Shown here: piece by piece, positions 18,830-28,943 of the stretch
How positions within the stretch are numbered: the first letter of the stretch is position 1
Layout: the number at the start of each line of letters is the position of its first letter
NCBI RefSeq assembly: GCF_016428595.1
Contig: NZ_JAELVQ010000017.1
Span: 1 to 64,000 of the forward strand
DNA length: 64,000 nucleotides
Direction of reading: 5' to 3'
Source: Snuella sedimenti
GTDB lineage: Bacteria > Bacteroidota > Bacteroidia > Flavobacteriales > Flavobacteriaceae
The notes under the pieces: generated by a model
Told to the model about the DNA's origin: nothing
Seen by the model: only the letters and a program-made list of their open reading frames with translations
Database searches by the model: none
Made by a program: the position numbers and the translations under genes

Positions 18830-20023
18830 ATGAGCAAGGTCAACGATCATATTTTAAAGCTAATTGCAGCTTACACGGCAAACAACATAAGTAAAAGTCA
18901 ACTTAATGATTTACAAAAATGGTTGCAGGAAGTACCTGAGAATAAGCAACTGTTTGCTGATTATCTACAATTGTATAAGAAATCACAGCGTATTGGTTTT
19001 ATTGAACATATCGATATTGACAACGCATGGAAAAGCGTTGTGGAAAAACTCGAACGTCCTTTAGCGCCTAAAGCAAAGACAACTGGTTCTAAACTAAGAT
19101 CATTAAGTGTAATGCGGGGTATATTTAAATATGCTGCGGTGGTTGTTTTTCTTCTCGGCATTGGATATTTGCTTCAAAAAGCGTATTTTAATAAGCCGTC
19201 TGAATCTGTTTTTCCAAGTGAAAACATCACGCTTCAATTAGAAGATGGTAGTATTGAGATTATAAAATTAAACACATCATCCAATATAGTTGATGCCAAA
19301 GGTAACATTATTGTATCCCAAAAAGGAAACCAATTAGTTTACACCAGTGAGACGGATAAAGATACTTTGGTGTATAATACACTAACCGTTCCCTACGGTA
19401 AGCGTTTTAAAATAATGTTATCTGATGGAACAAACGTAAACCTTAATGCTGGGACATCTCTTAAATACCCTGTAAAATTTATTAAAGGAGAAAACAGACA
19501 GGTATTTTTAGACGGTGAAGCCTATTTTGATGTAGCTAAAGATGCCAATCATCCATTTGTGGTTAATGCCAATGCAATTGATGTAAGAGTGTTAGGGACT
19601 CAGTTTAATGTATCCTCCTATCCAGAGGATGAAACCATTAGTACTGTTTTGGTAGAAGGAGCTGTAAGCGTACATAATAAGAAAGTGCCCTATAAACCAG
19701 AAACGGCTACATACTTAAAACCAGGGTTCAAAGCAGCCTGGGATAAAAAATACAATAGTATTTCTATTGATAAGGCCGATGTAGAAATGCATACTGCTTG
19801 GATTAGCGGTAAGATTATTTTTAGGCACATACCGTTTGATGATATTGTAAGAAAGCTTGAAAGACATTATAATGTGGTGATTAAAAATAACAATAAAGAT
19901 TTAGGTAAAGATTTTATAACAGCCACTTTTGATATCGAGACTATCGAGCAAGTGTTTAAATACATTAATGAACTTCACCCCATCGATTACACAATAAAAA
20001 ACAACCTAATAACAATTAACTAA
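18830..20023 (+). CDS. FecR-family anti-sigma factor (module 1)
   Basis: This 397-residue inner-membrane regulator has an N-terminal helical sigma-binding part (about 1-60), one transmembrane helix near residues 102-117 (YAAVVVFLLGIGYLL), a periplasmic FecR domain (LTVPYGKRFKIMLSDGTNVNLNAGTSLKYP and GEAYFDVAKDANHPF) and a C-terminal DUF4974/STN-contact domain. It holds the neighbouring sigma factor and is released by the STN domain of the cognate SusC. The gene order sigma-FecR-SusC-SusD supports this pairing. Confidence 0.93.
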   Translation: MSKVNDHILKLIAAYTANNISKSQLNDLQKWLQEVPENKQLFADYLQLYKKSQRIGFIEHIDIDNAWKSVVEKLERPLAPKAKTTGSKLRSLSVMRGIFKYAAVVVFLLGIGYLLQKAYFNKPSESVFPSENITLQLEDGSIEIIKLNTSSNIVDAKGNIIVSQKGNQLVYTSETDKDTLVYNTLTVPYGKRFKIMLSDGTNVNLNAGTSLKYPVKFIKGENRQVFLDGEAYFDVAKDANHPFVVNANAIDVRVLGTQFNVSSYPEDETISTVLVEGAVSVHNKKVPYKPETATYLKPGFKAAWDKKYNSISIDKADVEMHTAWISGKIIFRHIPFDDIVRKLERHYNVVIKNNNKDLGKDFITATFDIETIEQVFKYINELHPIDYTIKNNLITIN

Positions 20024-20103
20024 TCATTTAAAAAAACAAGTATTGCCAATGAAGTAAAACAACTCAAAAACAAACTAAAATAGTCACTAGTTTTTTATAA
20101 AAA

Positions 20104-20139
20104 AAAACGGAAGGTGGTTGCAACACCCTCCGCTTTATA
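20104..20139 (+). promoter_or_regulatory. Leader hairpin before susC of module 1
   Basis: CGGAAGGTGGTTG (20108-20120) and CAACACCCTCCG (20121-20132) are nearly complementary, with one bulge and one mismatch, followed by CTTTATAA. It lies in the fecR-susC gap, as do related hairpins in modules 2 and 3, and may be a leader control element. Confidence 0.4.
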
Positions 20140-20182
20140 ACTAGTGATTAAATTAATTAACCACTTAATACATAACAAAAAT

Positions 20183-23100
20183 ATGAAAATGCGACTTAAG
20201 TTAAAGGAGTATAGCACTTCTTTAACGTTAAATTTTGATTTAAAAATGAAACTAACCACACTCTTTTTAATAGTTTCTTTATTTCAGCTGCAAGCTAATG
20301 AATCGTATGCGCAAAGAACAAAAATTACTTTAACCTTAGAAAATGTTAGGTTAGAGAATGTTTTGGATAAAATCGAATCCCTTACGGAGTTTAAATTTAT
20401 ATACAAAGATAGCGAGGTTGATTATCATAAAATAACCTCAATAAAAGTTCAAAAAGAACGCGTGTCATCTGTTTTAGACAAGCTATTCAAAAATTTGAAT
20501 ATCGTATATAAAGTTGTTGATAAGCAAATTATACTTAAATCTAAAAAAGAACTGTCCGTTCCAATAAATGAAGTGAACATAGAGGATGAGTTTGAAACCT
20601 TACCGCAAGGTGTTGATATAAAAGGAACTATAGTGGATTCGAATGGGCAACCATTACCTGGAGCTAATATTTTAGAAAAAGGGACAGCTAATGGTATGCA
20701 GTCTGATTTCGATGGGAATTTTTCTTTAACAGTAGCAAATAAAGATGCCATATTGGTAGTATCGTATGTTGGTTTTTTAACAAAAGAAATCATTGTAGGC
20801 GATCAAACCAACATAACTGTGACATTGGTTGAAAATGCTGCAGAATTGGCCGAAGTTGTTGTGGTTGGATTTGGAACACAGAAAAAGGCCAACGTAACAG
20901 GTGCTACTGGATCTGTTGATATGGAAGATGTTTTAGGAAACCGTCCGGTTACTAACCCTATTGCAGCAATTCAAGGAACTATTCCCGGTTTACAAATTAC
21001 CACGAATTCAGGACAGCCAGGTGCTTCGGGATTAGGTATAAACATTAGGGGTACAACCTCTATTAACGGAGGAAGCCCTCTTGTTTTGTTGAATAACGTA
21101 CCTGTATCCATAGAAGATATCAACCCACAGGATGTCCAATCCATTACCGTTTTAAAAGATGCATCGGCCACATCCATTTATGGAGCCAGAGCAGCTTTTG
21201 GCGTTATCTTGATAACAACAAAAACACCGGCTAGAGATCAACCGGTAAAATTTAACTATTCTTCCACTTTTAGTTTAGCATATCCAGAGGATATTCCAGA
21301 TAAGGCGCCTACTTACGATTTTATAAATGCGCTAAATGATTGGGGAACCAATCCATTTTGGACCGGACAAGATATTCCTTCCTGGGTCGATTTTTTAGAA
21401 GAATATAGAGCAAATCCAAGTGCTTACCCTGAGGGCTATGCCGAATTAGATGGCTTAAGATATCCCTTAGCTGATACCGACCTTATAGGCGAATGGATTG
21501 ATGACTTAGGGTTGACCCAAATTCATAACTTTAACTTTAGTGGAGGTGGTAAAAATTCGAGTTACCGTGTTTCTGCAGGTTATAGTGATGAAGATGGTAT
21601 TATTGTTACAAGAAATGATAGTTATAGAAAATACAATATAAATGCAGCATTAACAAGTAACTTAACGGCAAAGTTAACATCTACAACCAATATCATTTAT
21701 CGCTATAGTACACAAAGAACACCTCTGGGGAGTTATAGTAACTCTATCAGTTTTAACCCGTATTCACCGGCGAAAGGAAACTTTGTATTTGATGATGGTA
21801 CCGAGGTGCCCTACGACACTCCAGCCAATAGAGAACTACTTAAAGTAGCCCCTAAAATTTTGAATGATAATATTCGATTTTTTCAAAAGTTGGATTATAA
21901 CCTGGTAAAAGGCCTAAACCTTGTAGGTGAGTATACCTTCGAAAAAAGAAATTTTACAAGAACTACCAGTGACAATCAAATTTTAACTGTAAATCCAGAG
22001 CGGTTTGTGTTAAATGCAGTAGATCCGGTCAATACCTTTTTTAGAAAGGAAAATACGCAGACAGAATATAATGCTTTAAACTTGTATGGAAAATATACAA
22101 TTGATATAAACAAGCATAACTTTAGTGTGCTTGCAGGTATAAACAATGAGGAAAGTAGTTTTGAGAGCTTTGATGCACAAAGAAATGGCCTCATTAATGT
22201 AGACCTACCTTCACTTTCTGGGGCTACAGGTGCTCAAACGACCGATGATTCTTATGGAGAGTGGTCTGTATTGGGGTACTTTGGTAGATTAAATTATAAT
22301 TTTGATGAAAAATACTTTTTAGAAGTAAGCGGACGTTATGATGGTTCGTCAAGATTCCCTGATGGTAATCGTTTTGGGTTTTTTCCATCGTTCTCGGCCG
22401 GTTGGCACTTAGGACGTGAATCCTTTATGGAATCTATAGATTTCTTGTCTAGTCTTAAGCTAAGAGGTTCTTGGGGAGAAATTGGAAACCAAAACACCTC
22501 ATCTTTATATCCCGCAGTGCCAGGTTTAGGGATAACCGATTATGGAGAAACAGGAACGGTTAATTGGTTAAATGAAGATACAGGTTCGAGGTATTCTACT
22601 TTATCACTACCAAATTTAGTAAGTTCCTCTTTTACTTGGGAAACGGTACAAACATTAAATTTAGGGTTCGATGCTGCCTTTTTTAAGAGTAGGTTGTCAA
22701 CTTCTTTCGATTGGTTTAAAAGAAAAACTTTAGACATGTTAGCTCCGGGAGCAGAACTTCCAGCTATTTTAGGAGCTGATGCCCCTTTGGAAAATGTGGC
22801 CGATCTGGAATCTACGGGATGGGAGTTGGCGTTGACCTGGAATGATAAGATAGGAGATTTTAAATATACTATAGGTGCAACCTTGTATGATTATCAGTCT
22901 AAAATAACCAAGTTCGACAATCCTGCTGGTTTATTGAGTCAGTATTATGTTGGAGAAAAACTAGGTAATATTTGGGGGTACACGACCGATGGTTATTATA
23001 CAGTTGACGATTTTGAACCGGGAACTTTGAACGAGGATCCTTCAAGCCCTAATTATTTAACAGGAGGTACCTTAAAAGATGGCATACCACATTGGGAAGG

Positions 23101-23707
23101 ACGTAATCAGAATCCGGGAGATATTAAATTTGTGGATTTTGATGGCGATGGCATTATAACAGATGGTAACAATACACTTGAAAATCCTGGGGATAGGAAG
23201 GTAATAGGAAACAATACCAGGCGCTACCAATATGGCTTTTTTGGAAACTTTAGTTACAAGAATTTTGATTTTTCATTCTTGGCAAATGGCGTAGGCAAAA
23301 GAGATATCTATTTAAATAACCGTGTGCGTTTTCCTTATTTGGATGAGTTTTCTGTTGTGTATAAGTCACAATTAGACTATTGGACGCCCGACAATCAAGA
23401 CGCCTTTTTTCCAAGAAACTATCCACTTGGAGGTGTTAACTACGGCGTAAGTAGAAGCACGCAAACCAAGTACATGTTAAATGGTGCTTATTTGCGAATA
23501 AAGAACTTAACTTTAGGTTACTCTATTCCTAAAGCTATCTTAAAGAAAAACAAAATCGATAAGTTACGTATATATGTAGCCGGAGAAAACCTGTTTAGTT
23601 TTAACGATTACCCCGATGGTATTAATACCGAATTGATTACGCGAGGGAGCGGTGCTATATATCCGTTTCTTAAGAGCTATTCTGTTGGTTTAAACTTAAC
23701 TTTTTAA
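20183..23707 (+). CDS. SusC/RagA-family TonB-dependent outer-membrane receptor with STN domain (module 1)
   Basis: This protein of about 1174 residues imports glycan pieces across the outer membrane with its SusD lid and TonB energy. The order is signal peptide, STN signalling domain (about 35-110), carboxypeptidase-D regulatory-like domain (about 140-215, KGTIVDSNGQPLPGANILEKG), TonB-box region VVVVGFGTQKK, plug (about 235-355) and a 22-strand barrel ending in aromatic F. I start at ATG 20183; the longer frame uses GTG 20144. The STN domain fits signalling to the FecR upstream. SusD starts 10 bp after its stop. Confidence 0.95.
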   Translation: MKMRLKLKEYSTSLTLNFDLKMKLTTLFLIVSLFQLQANESYAQRTKITLTLENVRLENVLDKIESLTEFKFIYKDSEVDYHKITSIKVQKERVSSVLDKLFKNLNIVYKVVDKQIILKSKKELSVPINEVNIEDEFETLPQGVDIKGTIVDSNGQPLPGANILEKGTANGMQSDFDGNFSLTVANKDAILVVSYVGFLTKEIIVGDQTNITVTLVENAAELAEVVVVGFGTQKKANVTGATGSVDMEDVLGNRPVTNPIAAIQGTIPGLQITTNSGQPGASGLGINIRGTTSINGGSPLVLLNNVPVSIEDINPQDVQSITVLKDASATSIYGARAAFGVILITTKTPARDQPVKFNYSSTFSLAYPEDIPDKAPTYDFINALNDWGTNPFWTGQDIPSWVDFLEEYRANPSAYPEGYAELDGLRYPLADTDLIGEWIDDLGLTQIHNFNFSGGGKNSSYRVSAGYSDEDGIIVTRNDSYRKYNINAALTSNLTAKLTSTTNIIYRYSTQRTPLGSYSNSISFNPYSPAKGNFVFDDGTEVPYDTPANRELLKVAPKILNDNIRFFQKLDYNLVKGLNLVGEYTFEKRNFTRTTSDNQILTVNPERFVLNAVDPVNTFFRKENTQTEYNALNLYGKYTIDINKHNFSVLAGINNEESSFESFDAQRNGLINVDLPSLSGATGAQTTDDSYGEWSVLGYFGRLNYNFDEKYFLEVSGRYDGSSRFPDGNRFGFFPSFSAGWHLGRESFMESIDFLSSLKLRGSWGEIGNQNTSSLYPAVPGLGITDYGETGTVNWLNEDTGSRYSTLSLPNLVSSSFTWETVQTLNLGFDAAFFKSRLSTSFDWFKRKTLDMLAPGAELPAILGADAPLENVADLESTGWELALTWNDKIGDFKYTIGATLYDYQSKITKFDNPAGLLSQYYVGEKLGNIWGYTTDGYYTVDDFEPGTLNEDPSSPNYLTGGTLKDGIPHWEGRNQNPGDIKFVDFDGDGIITDGNNTLENPGDRKVIGNNTRRYQYGFFGNFSYKNFDFSFLANGVGKRDIYLNNRVRFPYLDEFSVVYKSQLDYWTPDNQDAFFPRNYPLGGVNYGVSRSTQTKYMLNGAYLRIKNLTLGYSIPKAILKKNKIDKLRIYVAGENLFSFNDYPDGINTELITRGSGAIYPFLKSYSVGLNLTF

Positions 23708-23717
23708 TTATAAAGCG

Positions 23718-25496
23718 ATGAAAAATATACATATTACAATAGCAATTTTGTTACTACTTATATGTAGTAGTTGTAGTGAAAGTTTTCTCGAAAAGCTTCC
23801 TAAAGATCAGTTAACGGTTGCAACAACGTTTACTACCAATGCTAATTTTGAAACCTATGCTTGGTCTCTGTACGCAAATATTTTGCCCGGTTATTGGGAT
23901 TTAGCACCTATTACTAGAGAAATGGGAAGTGATTTAATGGTCAATAACGCAGGATCTGTAGGACATGAATTATTGTGGCAGCGTAAAACGGTGCCTTCAT
24001 CTTCTGGTTTGTGGAATGATTCGTATGTTAACATTAGACGGGCAAACCTAATGCTTGATAATATTGAAAATAGCCAGTTAACAGACAGCGAGAAAGATCA
24101 TTGGAGAGGTGTAGGACTGTTCTTTAGAGCCTATGTGTACGTGGAACTCATTGCTAATTACGGAGAAGTGCCGTGGGTTGATAGAGCATTAACAGAAGCC
24201 GATGAAGAATTGTTTGGCCCCAAGACACCAAGAGATCAATTGGCACAAAATATACTTAGCGACCTTACAGAGGCTGAGAGCTTAATTAGTCCGAGTGGCA
24301 ATGGGGATAATACGGTAAATACCGATGTCGTTAGAGCATTGATCTCCAGATTTGGACTCTACGAAGGTACCTGGAGAAAGTATCATGGATTGGGAGGTGA
24401 AAACACTTATTTACAAGCCAGTGTAGATGCTGGGGCTAAACTTATTGAAGCACACCCAGATTTACATCCTAGTTATGATGAAGTGTTTAACAGTGAAAGT
24501 TTGGCTGATGTAAATGGAATTTTGCTTTACAAAGCTTATGAGTTTGGTATCTTAAATGGTAGATGGTCTCATTTCAACAGAAGTTCCATAGGGCACAGAG
24601 ATCTTACTAAAAAGGCGGTAGATCAGTATTTGTGTTTGGATGGGCAAACCATCCACACAAGTCCACTTTTTGATGGTGAACAAGATGCCTACGATGAGTT
24701 TAGAAATAGAGACCATAGGTTATATTTCAATACACCGCCTCCATTTAGAGTGGATACGGGGGGTAAAAATCAATTGACATGGGAATACGACAGTGATCCA
24801 AAAAGTAGAGAATACATAGATTTAATGGCTACGTTAAGTGATGATGAGCATAAAACATTGCCAACGATTAACTGGCGTGGACTTGTTGTTCGAACTTCGC
24901 CACACTTTAGGAAGTTTAATGAAGGACATGGGTTTAATGTAACCTATACAGGCTATGCCTTTTACAAATTTTCCAATAAAATTAGTCGTTTGCAGAGTAG
25001 AGATTCGCATGATGCCCCTACTTTTAGGATGGGTGAGGTTTTCTTGAATTATGCAGAAGCTATGTACGAACTTGGACAATTTACTCAAGAGGTAGCCGAT
25101 AAGACAATTAATAAATTAAGAGCTAGGGGAGCCGTAGCGCCACTAGATTTGGCTAACATTCCTAATGATCCTACACGAGATGCCGATGTAGCTCCTGAAC
25201 TATGGGAAATAAGAAGAGAACGAGGTGTAGAGTTTTTAGCAGAAGGATTAGGCAGGGTTTTCGATATTAAGCGATGGAAAAAGTTGGTTGAATATGGTGA
25301 TGATGAAAAGTTGGGAAGATGGGTTAACAATGCAGATTATGGTAATAAACTGCCAATTCAAGGAGGAGTGGCCGAAGGCTATGTATCACCTTGGGGCGTG
25401 CCTCCTGGAGTTCCAGAGCACTATTATTTAGAGCCTATACCATCCGATCAAATAGTTTTAAACCCAGAATTGGTGCAAAATACAGGCTGGGAATAA
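23718..25496 (+). CDS. SusD/RagB-family glycan-binding lipoprotein (module 1)
   Basis: This 592-residue outer-membrane lipoprotein (lipobox CSSC, Cys near residue 17) forms the lid over the SusC barrel. It starts after the lipobox with SFLEKLPKDQLT, typical of SusD N termini, contains the TPR-bearing helical core (WRGVGLFFRAYVYVELIANYGEVPWV) and ends with a LEPIPSDQIVLNP closing motif. Such proteins bind the imported polymer at the surface. It is coupled to susC and followed 120 bp later by a sulfatase gene, which suggests a sulfated substrate. Confidence 0.95.
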   Translation: MKNIHITIAILLLLICSSCSESFLEKLPKDQLTVATTFTTNANFETYAWSLYANILPGYWDLAPITREMGSDLMVNNAGSVGHELLWQRKTVPSSSGLWNDSYVNIRRANLMLDNIENSQLTDSEKDHWRGVGLFFRAYVYVELIANYGEVPWVDRALTEADEELFGPKTPRDQLAQNILSDLTEAESLISPSGNGDNTVNTDVVRALISRFGLYEGTWRKYHGLGGENTYLQASVDAGAKLIEAHPDLHPSYDEVFNSESLADVNGILLYKAYEFGILNGRWSHFNRSSIGHRDLTKKAVDQYLCLDGQTIHTSPLFDGEQDAYDEFRNRDHRLYFNTPPPFRVDTGGKNQLTWEYDSDPKSREYIDLMATLSDDEHKTLPTINWRGLVVRTSPHFRKFNEGHGFNVTYTGYAFYKFSNKISRLQSRDSHDAPTFRMGEVFLNYAEAMYELGQFTQEVADKTINKLRARGAVAPLDLANIPNDPTRDADVAPELWEIRRERGVEFLAEGLGRVFDIKRWKKLVEYGDDEKLGRWVNNADYGNKLPIQGGVAEGYVSPWGVPPGVPEHYYLEPIPSDQIVLNPELVQNTGWE

Positions 25497-25616
25497 GGTT
25501 GGTTGTTAATAATAAAGAGGGATGTTTTATTAAAGAACATCTCTCTTATTTTTTGGTACATAAGCGGTATTACTCGTATACTTGTAATTTTAAAAGATAA
25601 CCGAAATACATATTTT

Positions 25617-27200
25617 ATGAAATTTAAGCACAGCATTTATTTTTTAATGATTTTGTCTGTAATGTCTTGTAATTCCGAAAAGAAGACAGCAAAAGCGACT
25701 CAGGCTAAACCAAACATCATTTACATTTTGGCGGACGATTTGGGCTATGCCGAAGTTGGTGCTTATGGTCAGGAAAAAATAGAAACTCCTAATATCGATT
25801 TATTAGCAAAAAATGGTATGCTTTTTACGCAGCATTATACAGGTGCGCCCGTTTGTGCACCGGCAAGGTCGTCGTTACTTACAGGTACCCATATGGGGCA
25901 TTCTTATATTAGAGGGAATGACGAATGGCAACGCGGCGAACCCGGTGATGTGTGGAACTATCGTAAAGTGGCAGCCGATTCTACTCTGGAAGGACAGCGT
26001 CCGTTACCATCCAACACGATTACCATTGCCAAATTGTTAAAGCAATCAGGGTATACTACCGGCATGTTTGGTAAATGGGGACTGGGAGCACCACATACCC
26101 AATCCATACCCACTACTATGGGGTTTGATTACTTTTTCGGTTACAACTGTCAACGTCAGGCGCATACCTATACACCTTTGCATTTATACGAAAATGAAAA
26201 GCGTTTCCATTTAGCCAATGATACTGTGGCTCCTAATACGAAAATAGACAAGGATGCCGATCCGAATGCTGTAGAAAGCTATGCCAAATATACACAGCCA
26301 TTTTATGCGCCCGATGTGTCCTACGAAAAAATGATTGGCTTTGTCGATTCGGTAAAGGAAGAAGATCCCTTCTTTATTTATTGGGCGTCACCTATCCCGC
26401 ACATGCCGTTACAAGCACCTAAGCGCTGGGTAGATTATTATATTAAAAAGTTTGGAGAGGAACCACCTTATGTGGGCAATAAAGGCTATTTTCCTAACCG
26501 CTTTCCAAAAGCGACGTATGCTGCTATGGTGTCTTATTTGGATGAGAATATAGGGAAGCTAATAGCACATTTAAAAGCAACAGGAAAGTACGATAACACC
26601 CTTATCATTTTTACTTCCGATAATGGCCCGACCTATAATGGTGGAACAGATTCTCCTTGGTTTGATAGTGCCAAGCCGTTTAGAAGTGAGTATGGCCGTG
26701 GTAAAGGCTTTGTGTACGAGGGGGGGATTCGTGTACCGATGATCGCATCATGGCCCAGTAAGGTTAAAGCAGGCACTACCACCGATCATATTTCTGCCTT
26801 TTGGGATGTCATGCCTACACTGTGTGATGTAGCTCAAATTAAATCACCAGATACTACAGATGGTATTAGTTTTTACGACACCCTTGTCCAGAATAATGAT
26901 CAAAAGGAACATGATTACCTGTATTGGGAATTTCCGGAATATAGTGGACAAGTTGCTGTTAGAATGGGGAAATGGAAGCTAGTTTGGAAAGATATAAAGA
27001 AAGGCAATACAAAAGTAGAACTGTATGATTTGGATGCAGATATTGCTGAACAGAATGACATAGCAGAGGCACATCCAGAGATTATTGAACAACTATACAC
27101 TATTATAAAAAAGGAGCATAGAACCCCTGAGATCGATAAGTTTAAAATTGAAGCTTTAGAGGCATTGGTAGGGAATAATGAAAGTATTTCTTCAGAATAG
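25617..27200 (+). CDS. Sulfatase (S1 family), lipoprotein 1
   Basis: This 527-residue sulfatase of the alkaline-phosphatase fold removes sulfate esters, probably from the glycan handled by module 1. The lipobox (SVMSC, Cys 18) predicts membrane anchoring. Metal ligands include D40-D41 (LADDLGY). The formylglycine precursor is C80 in VCAPARSSLLTG, the classical CxPxR motif, so it needs a maturation enzyme not seen here. I begin at ATG 25617, right before the signal peptide; the longer frame adds 38 unlikely residues. Substrate regiospecificity is unknown. Confidence 0.92.
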   Translation: MKFKHSIYFLMILSVMSCNSEKKTAKATQAKPNIIYILADDLGYAEVGAYGQEKIETPNIDLLAKNGMLFTQHYTGAPVCAPARSSLLTGTHMGHSYIRGNDEWQRGEPGDVWNYRKVAADSTLEGQRPLPSNTITIAKLLKQSGYTTGMFGKWGLGAPHTQSIPTTMGFDYFFGYNCQRQAHTYTPLHLYENEKRFHLANDTVAPNTKIDKDADPNAVESYAKYTQPFYAPDVSYEKMIGFVDSVKEEDPFFIYWASPIPHMPLQAPKRWVDYYIKKFGEEPPYVGNKGYFPNRFPKATYAAMVSYLDENIGKLIAHLKATGKYDNTLIIFTSDNGPTYNGGTDSPWFDSAKPFRSEYGRGKGFVYEGGIRVPMIASWPSKVKAGTTTDHISAFWDVMPTLCDVAQIKSPDTTDGISFYDTLVQNNDQKEHDYLYWEFPEYSGQVAVRMGKWKLVWKDIKKGNTKVELYDLDADIAEQNDIAEAHPEIIEQLYTIIKKEHRTPEIDKFKIEALEALVGNNESISSE

Positions 27201-27255
27201 TATTGGTAATGTGTTTAATCAAAAACAGATTAATGAGAGAACGAGTGTAAGGAGT

Positions 27256-27281
27256 GGTTGCACACGTTCTTAATTTTATAA
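27256..27281 (+). promoter_or_regulatory. Leader hairpin-like element before sulfatase 2
   Basis: GAGTGGTTGCACACG in the gap resembles the GAAGGTGGTTGCAACACC element before susC of module 1, followed by a similar TTTTATAA stretch. AGAAC..GTGT upstream and ACACGTTCT can pair. It may be a shared leader element; support is weak. Confidence 0.3.
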
Positions 27282-27318
27282 TTACAATAAAATCAATCAA
27301 TTACTAAAATTTAAACGT

Positions 27319-28746
27319 GTGAAAAAACGTATAAGATTAATAAGTAGCATACTCAGTCTGTTTTTAATTAGTGCTTGCAATACAGTATCTAAAAAGGTAT
27401 CTGATCCAGAAGTAGAAAAGCCGAACATCCTTTTTGTCGTAATTGATGATTTGGGTTGGAGCGATCTGGGTTTTATGGGGAATCCAATGTATCAAACACC
27501 AAATTTAGATAGGCTAGCAACCGAGAGTGTCGTATTTACCAATGCTTATGCGCCAGCTGCTAATTGTGCGCCAAGTAGAGCCTGTGTTATGACCGGACTA
27601 AATACCCCTAGACATGGCATTTATACCGTTAGTCCTTCAACACGGGGAAAGTCAAAAGATAGAAAGTTAATACCAACGCCCAATACAGACGATTTGGGTG
27701 AAGATTTTACGACTATAGCTGAGGTTTTAAAAAAGCATGGCTATATAAATGCTTCTGTTGGGAAATGGCACTTAAGTGACGATCCAAAAACACAGGGATT
27801 CGATGTAAATATTGGAGGCACCCATCAAGGACATCCAAAATCGTATTTCAGTCCCTATAGGAATAAAGCACTTACAGATGGTGAAAAAGGAGAGTATCTA
27901 ACCGAAAGACTTACAATTGAGGCAATACAATTTATGGAAAGTAATAAGGAAAAACCGTTTTTCCTTTATTTGCCTTATTATACCGTACACACGCCCTTAC
28001 AAGGAAAAAAGAATCTTATTGATAAATACAAAAAGATTGTTAATGCAGATAATCGCTTTAATGCTACATATGGCGCCATGGTAGAGGCGATGGATGAAAA
28101 TATTGGAAGGTTGCTGGCTAGCTTAGAAGCTAATAATTTAACCGATAACACCTTGGTTATTTTTACTTCAGATAATGGAGGATTGGCAAGTGTATCATCA
28201 CAATTTCCTTTGCGTGCAGGTAAAGGTTCCTATTATGAAGGCGGCATTAGGGTGCCTTTTATGGTAAAGTGGCCCAAAAAAATTAAAACGCCCAGAAAAA
28301 CAGATATTCCAATTTCGGGAATGGATGTTTTTCCAACCTTGTTGGATGTTGTGAAAAGTAAAGAAGATTTAGAGTTGGATGGCGCATCTTTATACCCTTT
28401 GTTAACAGAAAATAAAGCATTAGCAGAGCGTAGTTTGGTATGGCATTTCCCAATTTATTTACAATCTGTAAATCCAGAAAAAGACCAGGCGGGGGATTCG
28501 TTGTTTAGAACACGACCAGGTAGTGTGATTAGAAAGGGAAAATGGAAATTGCATGAATATTTTGAAGATGGCGCATTAGAGTTATATAATTTGGAAACAG
28601 ACCTTGGAGAGCAGCATGATTTGTCTGAAGTAAATCCGGATAAAGTAAAGGAGTTACATGAAGCGTTAAAAGCATGGCGGGTAAAAATGAAGGCACCTGT
28701 TCCTACCGAATTAAATCCAGATTACGAACCTCTTGCTGTCAAATAG
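27319..28746 (+). CDS. Sulfatase (S1 family), lipoprotein 2
   Basis: This second sulfatase has 475 residues, lipobox LISAC (Cys 20), metal ligands D43-D44 (VIDDLGW) and the formylglycine site C83 in NCAPSRACVMTG. It starts at GTG; no better ATG exists and the signal peptide follows at once. It differs clearly in sequence from sulfatase 1, so the two probably attack different sulfate positions of one glycan. No glycoside hydrolase or polysaccharide lyase was recognised in the module. Confidence 0.9.
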   Translation: MKKRIRLISSILSLFLISACNTVSKKVSDPEVEKPNILFVVIDDLGWSDLGFMGNPMYQTPNLDRLATESVVFTNAYAPAANCAPSRACVMTGLNTPRHGIYTVSPSTRGKSKDRKLIPTPNTDDLGEDFTTIAEVLKKHGYINASVGKWHLSDDPKTQGFDVNIGGTHQGHPKSYFSPYRNKALTDGEKGEYLTERLTIEAIQFMESNKEKPFFLYLPYYTVHTPLQGKKNLIDKYKKIVNADNRFNATYGAMVEAMDENIGRLLASLEANNLTDNTLVIFTSDNGGLASVSSQFPLRAGKGSYYEGGIRVPFMVKWPKKIKTPRKTDIPISGMDVFPTLLDVVKSKEDLELDGASLYPLLTENKALAERSLVWHFPIYLQSVNPEKDQAGDSLFRTRPGSVIRKGKWKLHEYFEDGALELYNLETDLGEQHDLSEVNPDKVKELHEALKAWRVKMKAPVPTELNPDYEPLAVK

Positions 28747-28767
28747 AGTCAAGTATAATATTTAAAG

Positions 28768-28810
28768 CAAAGCGCGGGTTTTTACTAAAATTCTGCGCTT
28801 TGTTTATAAA
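28768..28810 (+). terminator. Probable terminator after the sulfatase operon
   Basis: CAAAGCGC (28768-28775) pairs with GCGCTTTG (28795-28802) across a long loop; the following TTTATAAATT is a weak T-tract. It lies 21 bp after the sulfatase 2 stop. Confidence 0.5.
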
Positions 28811-28943
28811 TTAACTAAGTTAGATTAATAACCGAGGCAGTTTTATAGCTTGTTTATATGTTAGTCAGTGATAATTAACTTGATGAGAGTGGCCTTGTTT
28901 AGCAAACAAAGGTAGTGTTCTAATGATATTAGATTTGTTGTGT

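Noticed and set aside
25503-25616. Upstream extension of sulfatase 1
   Set aside because: The extra 38 residues precede a normal signal peptide and lipobox, so the ATG at 25617 is the likely start.
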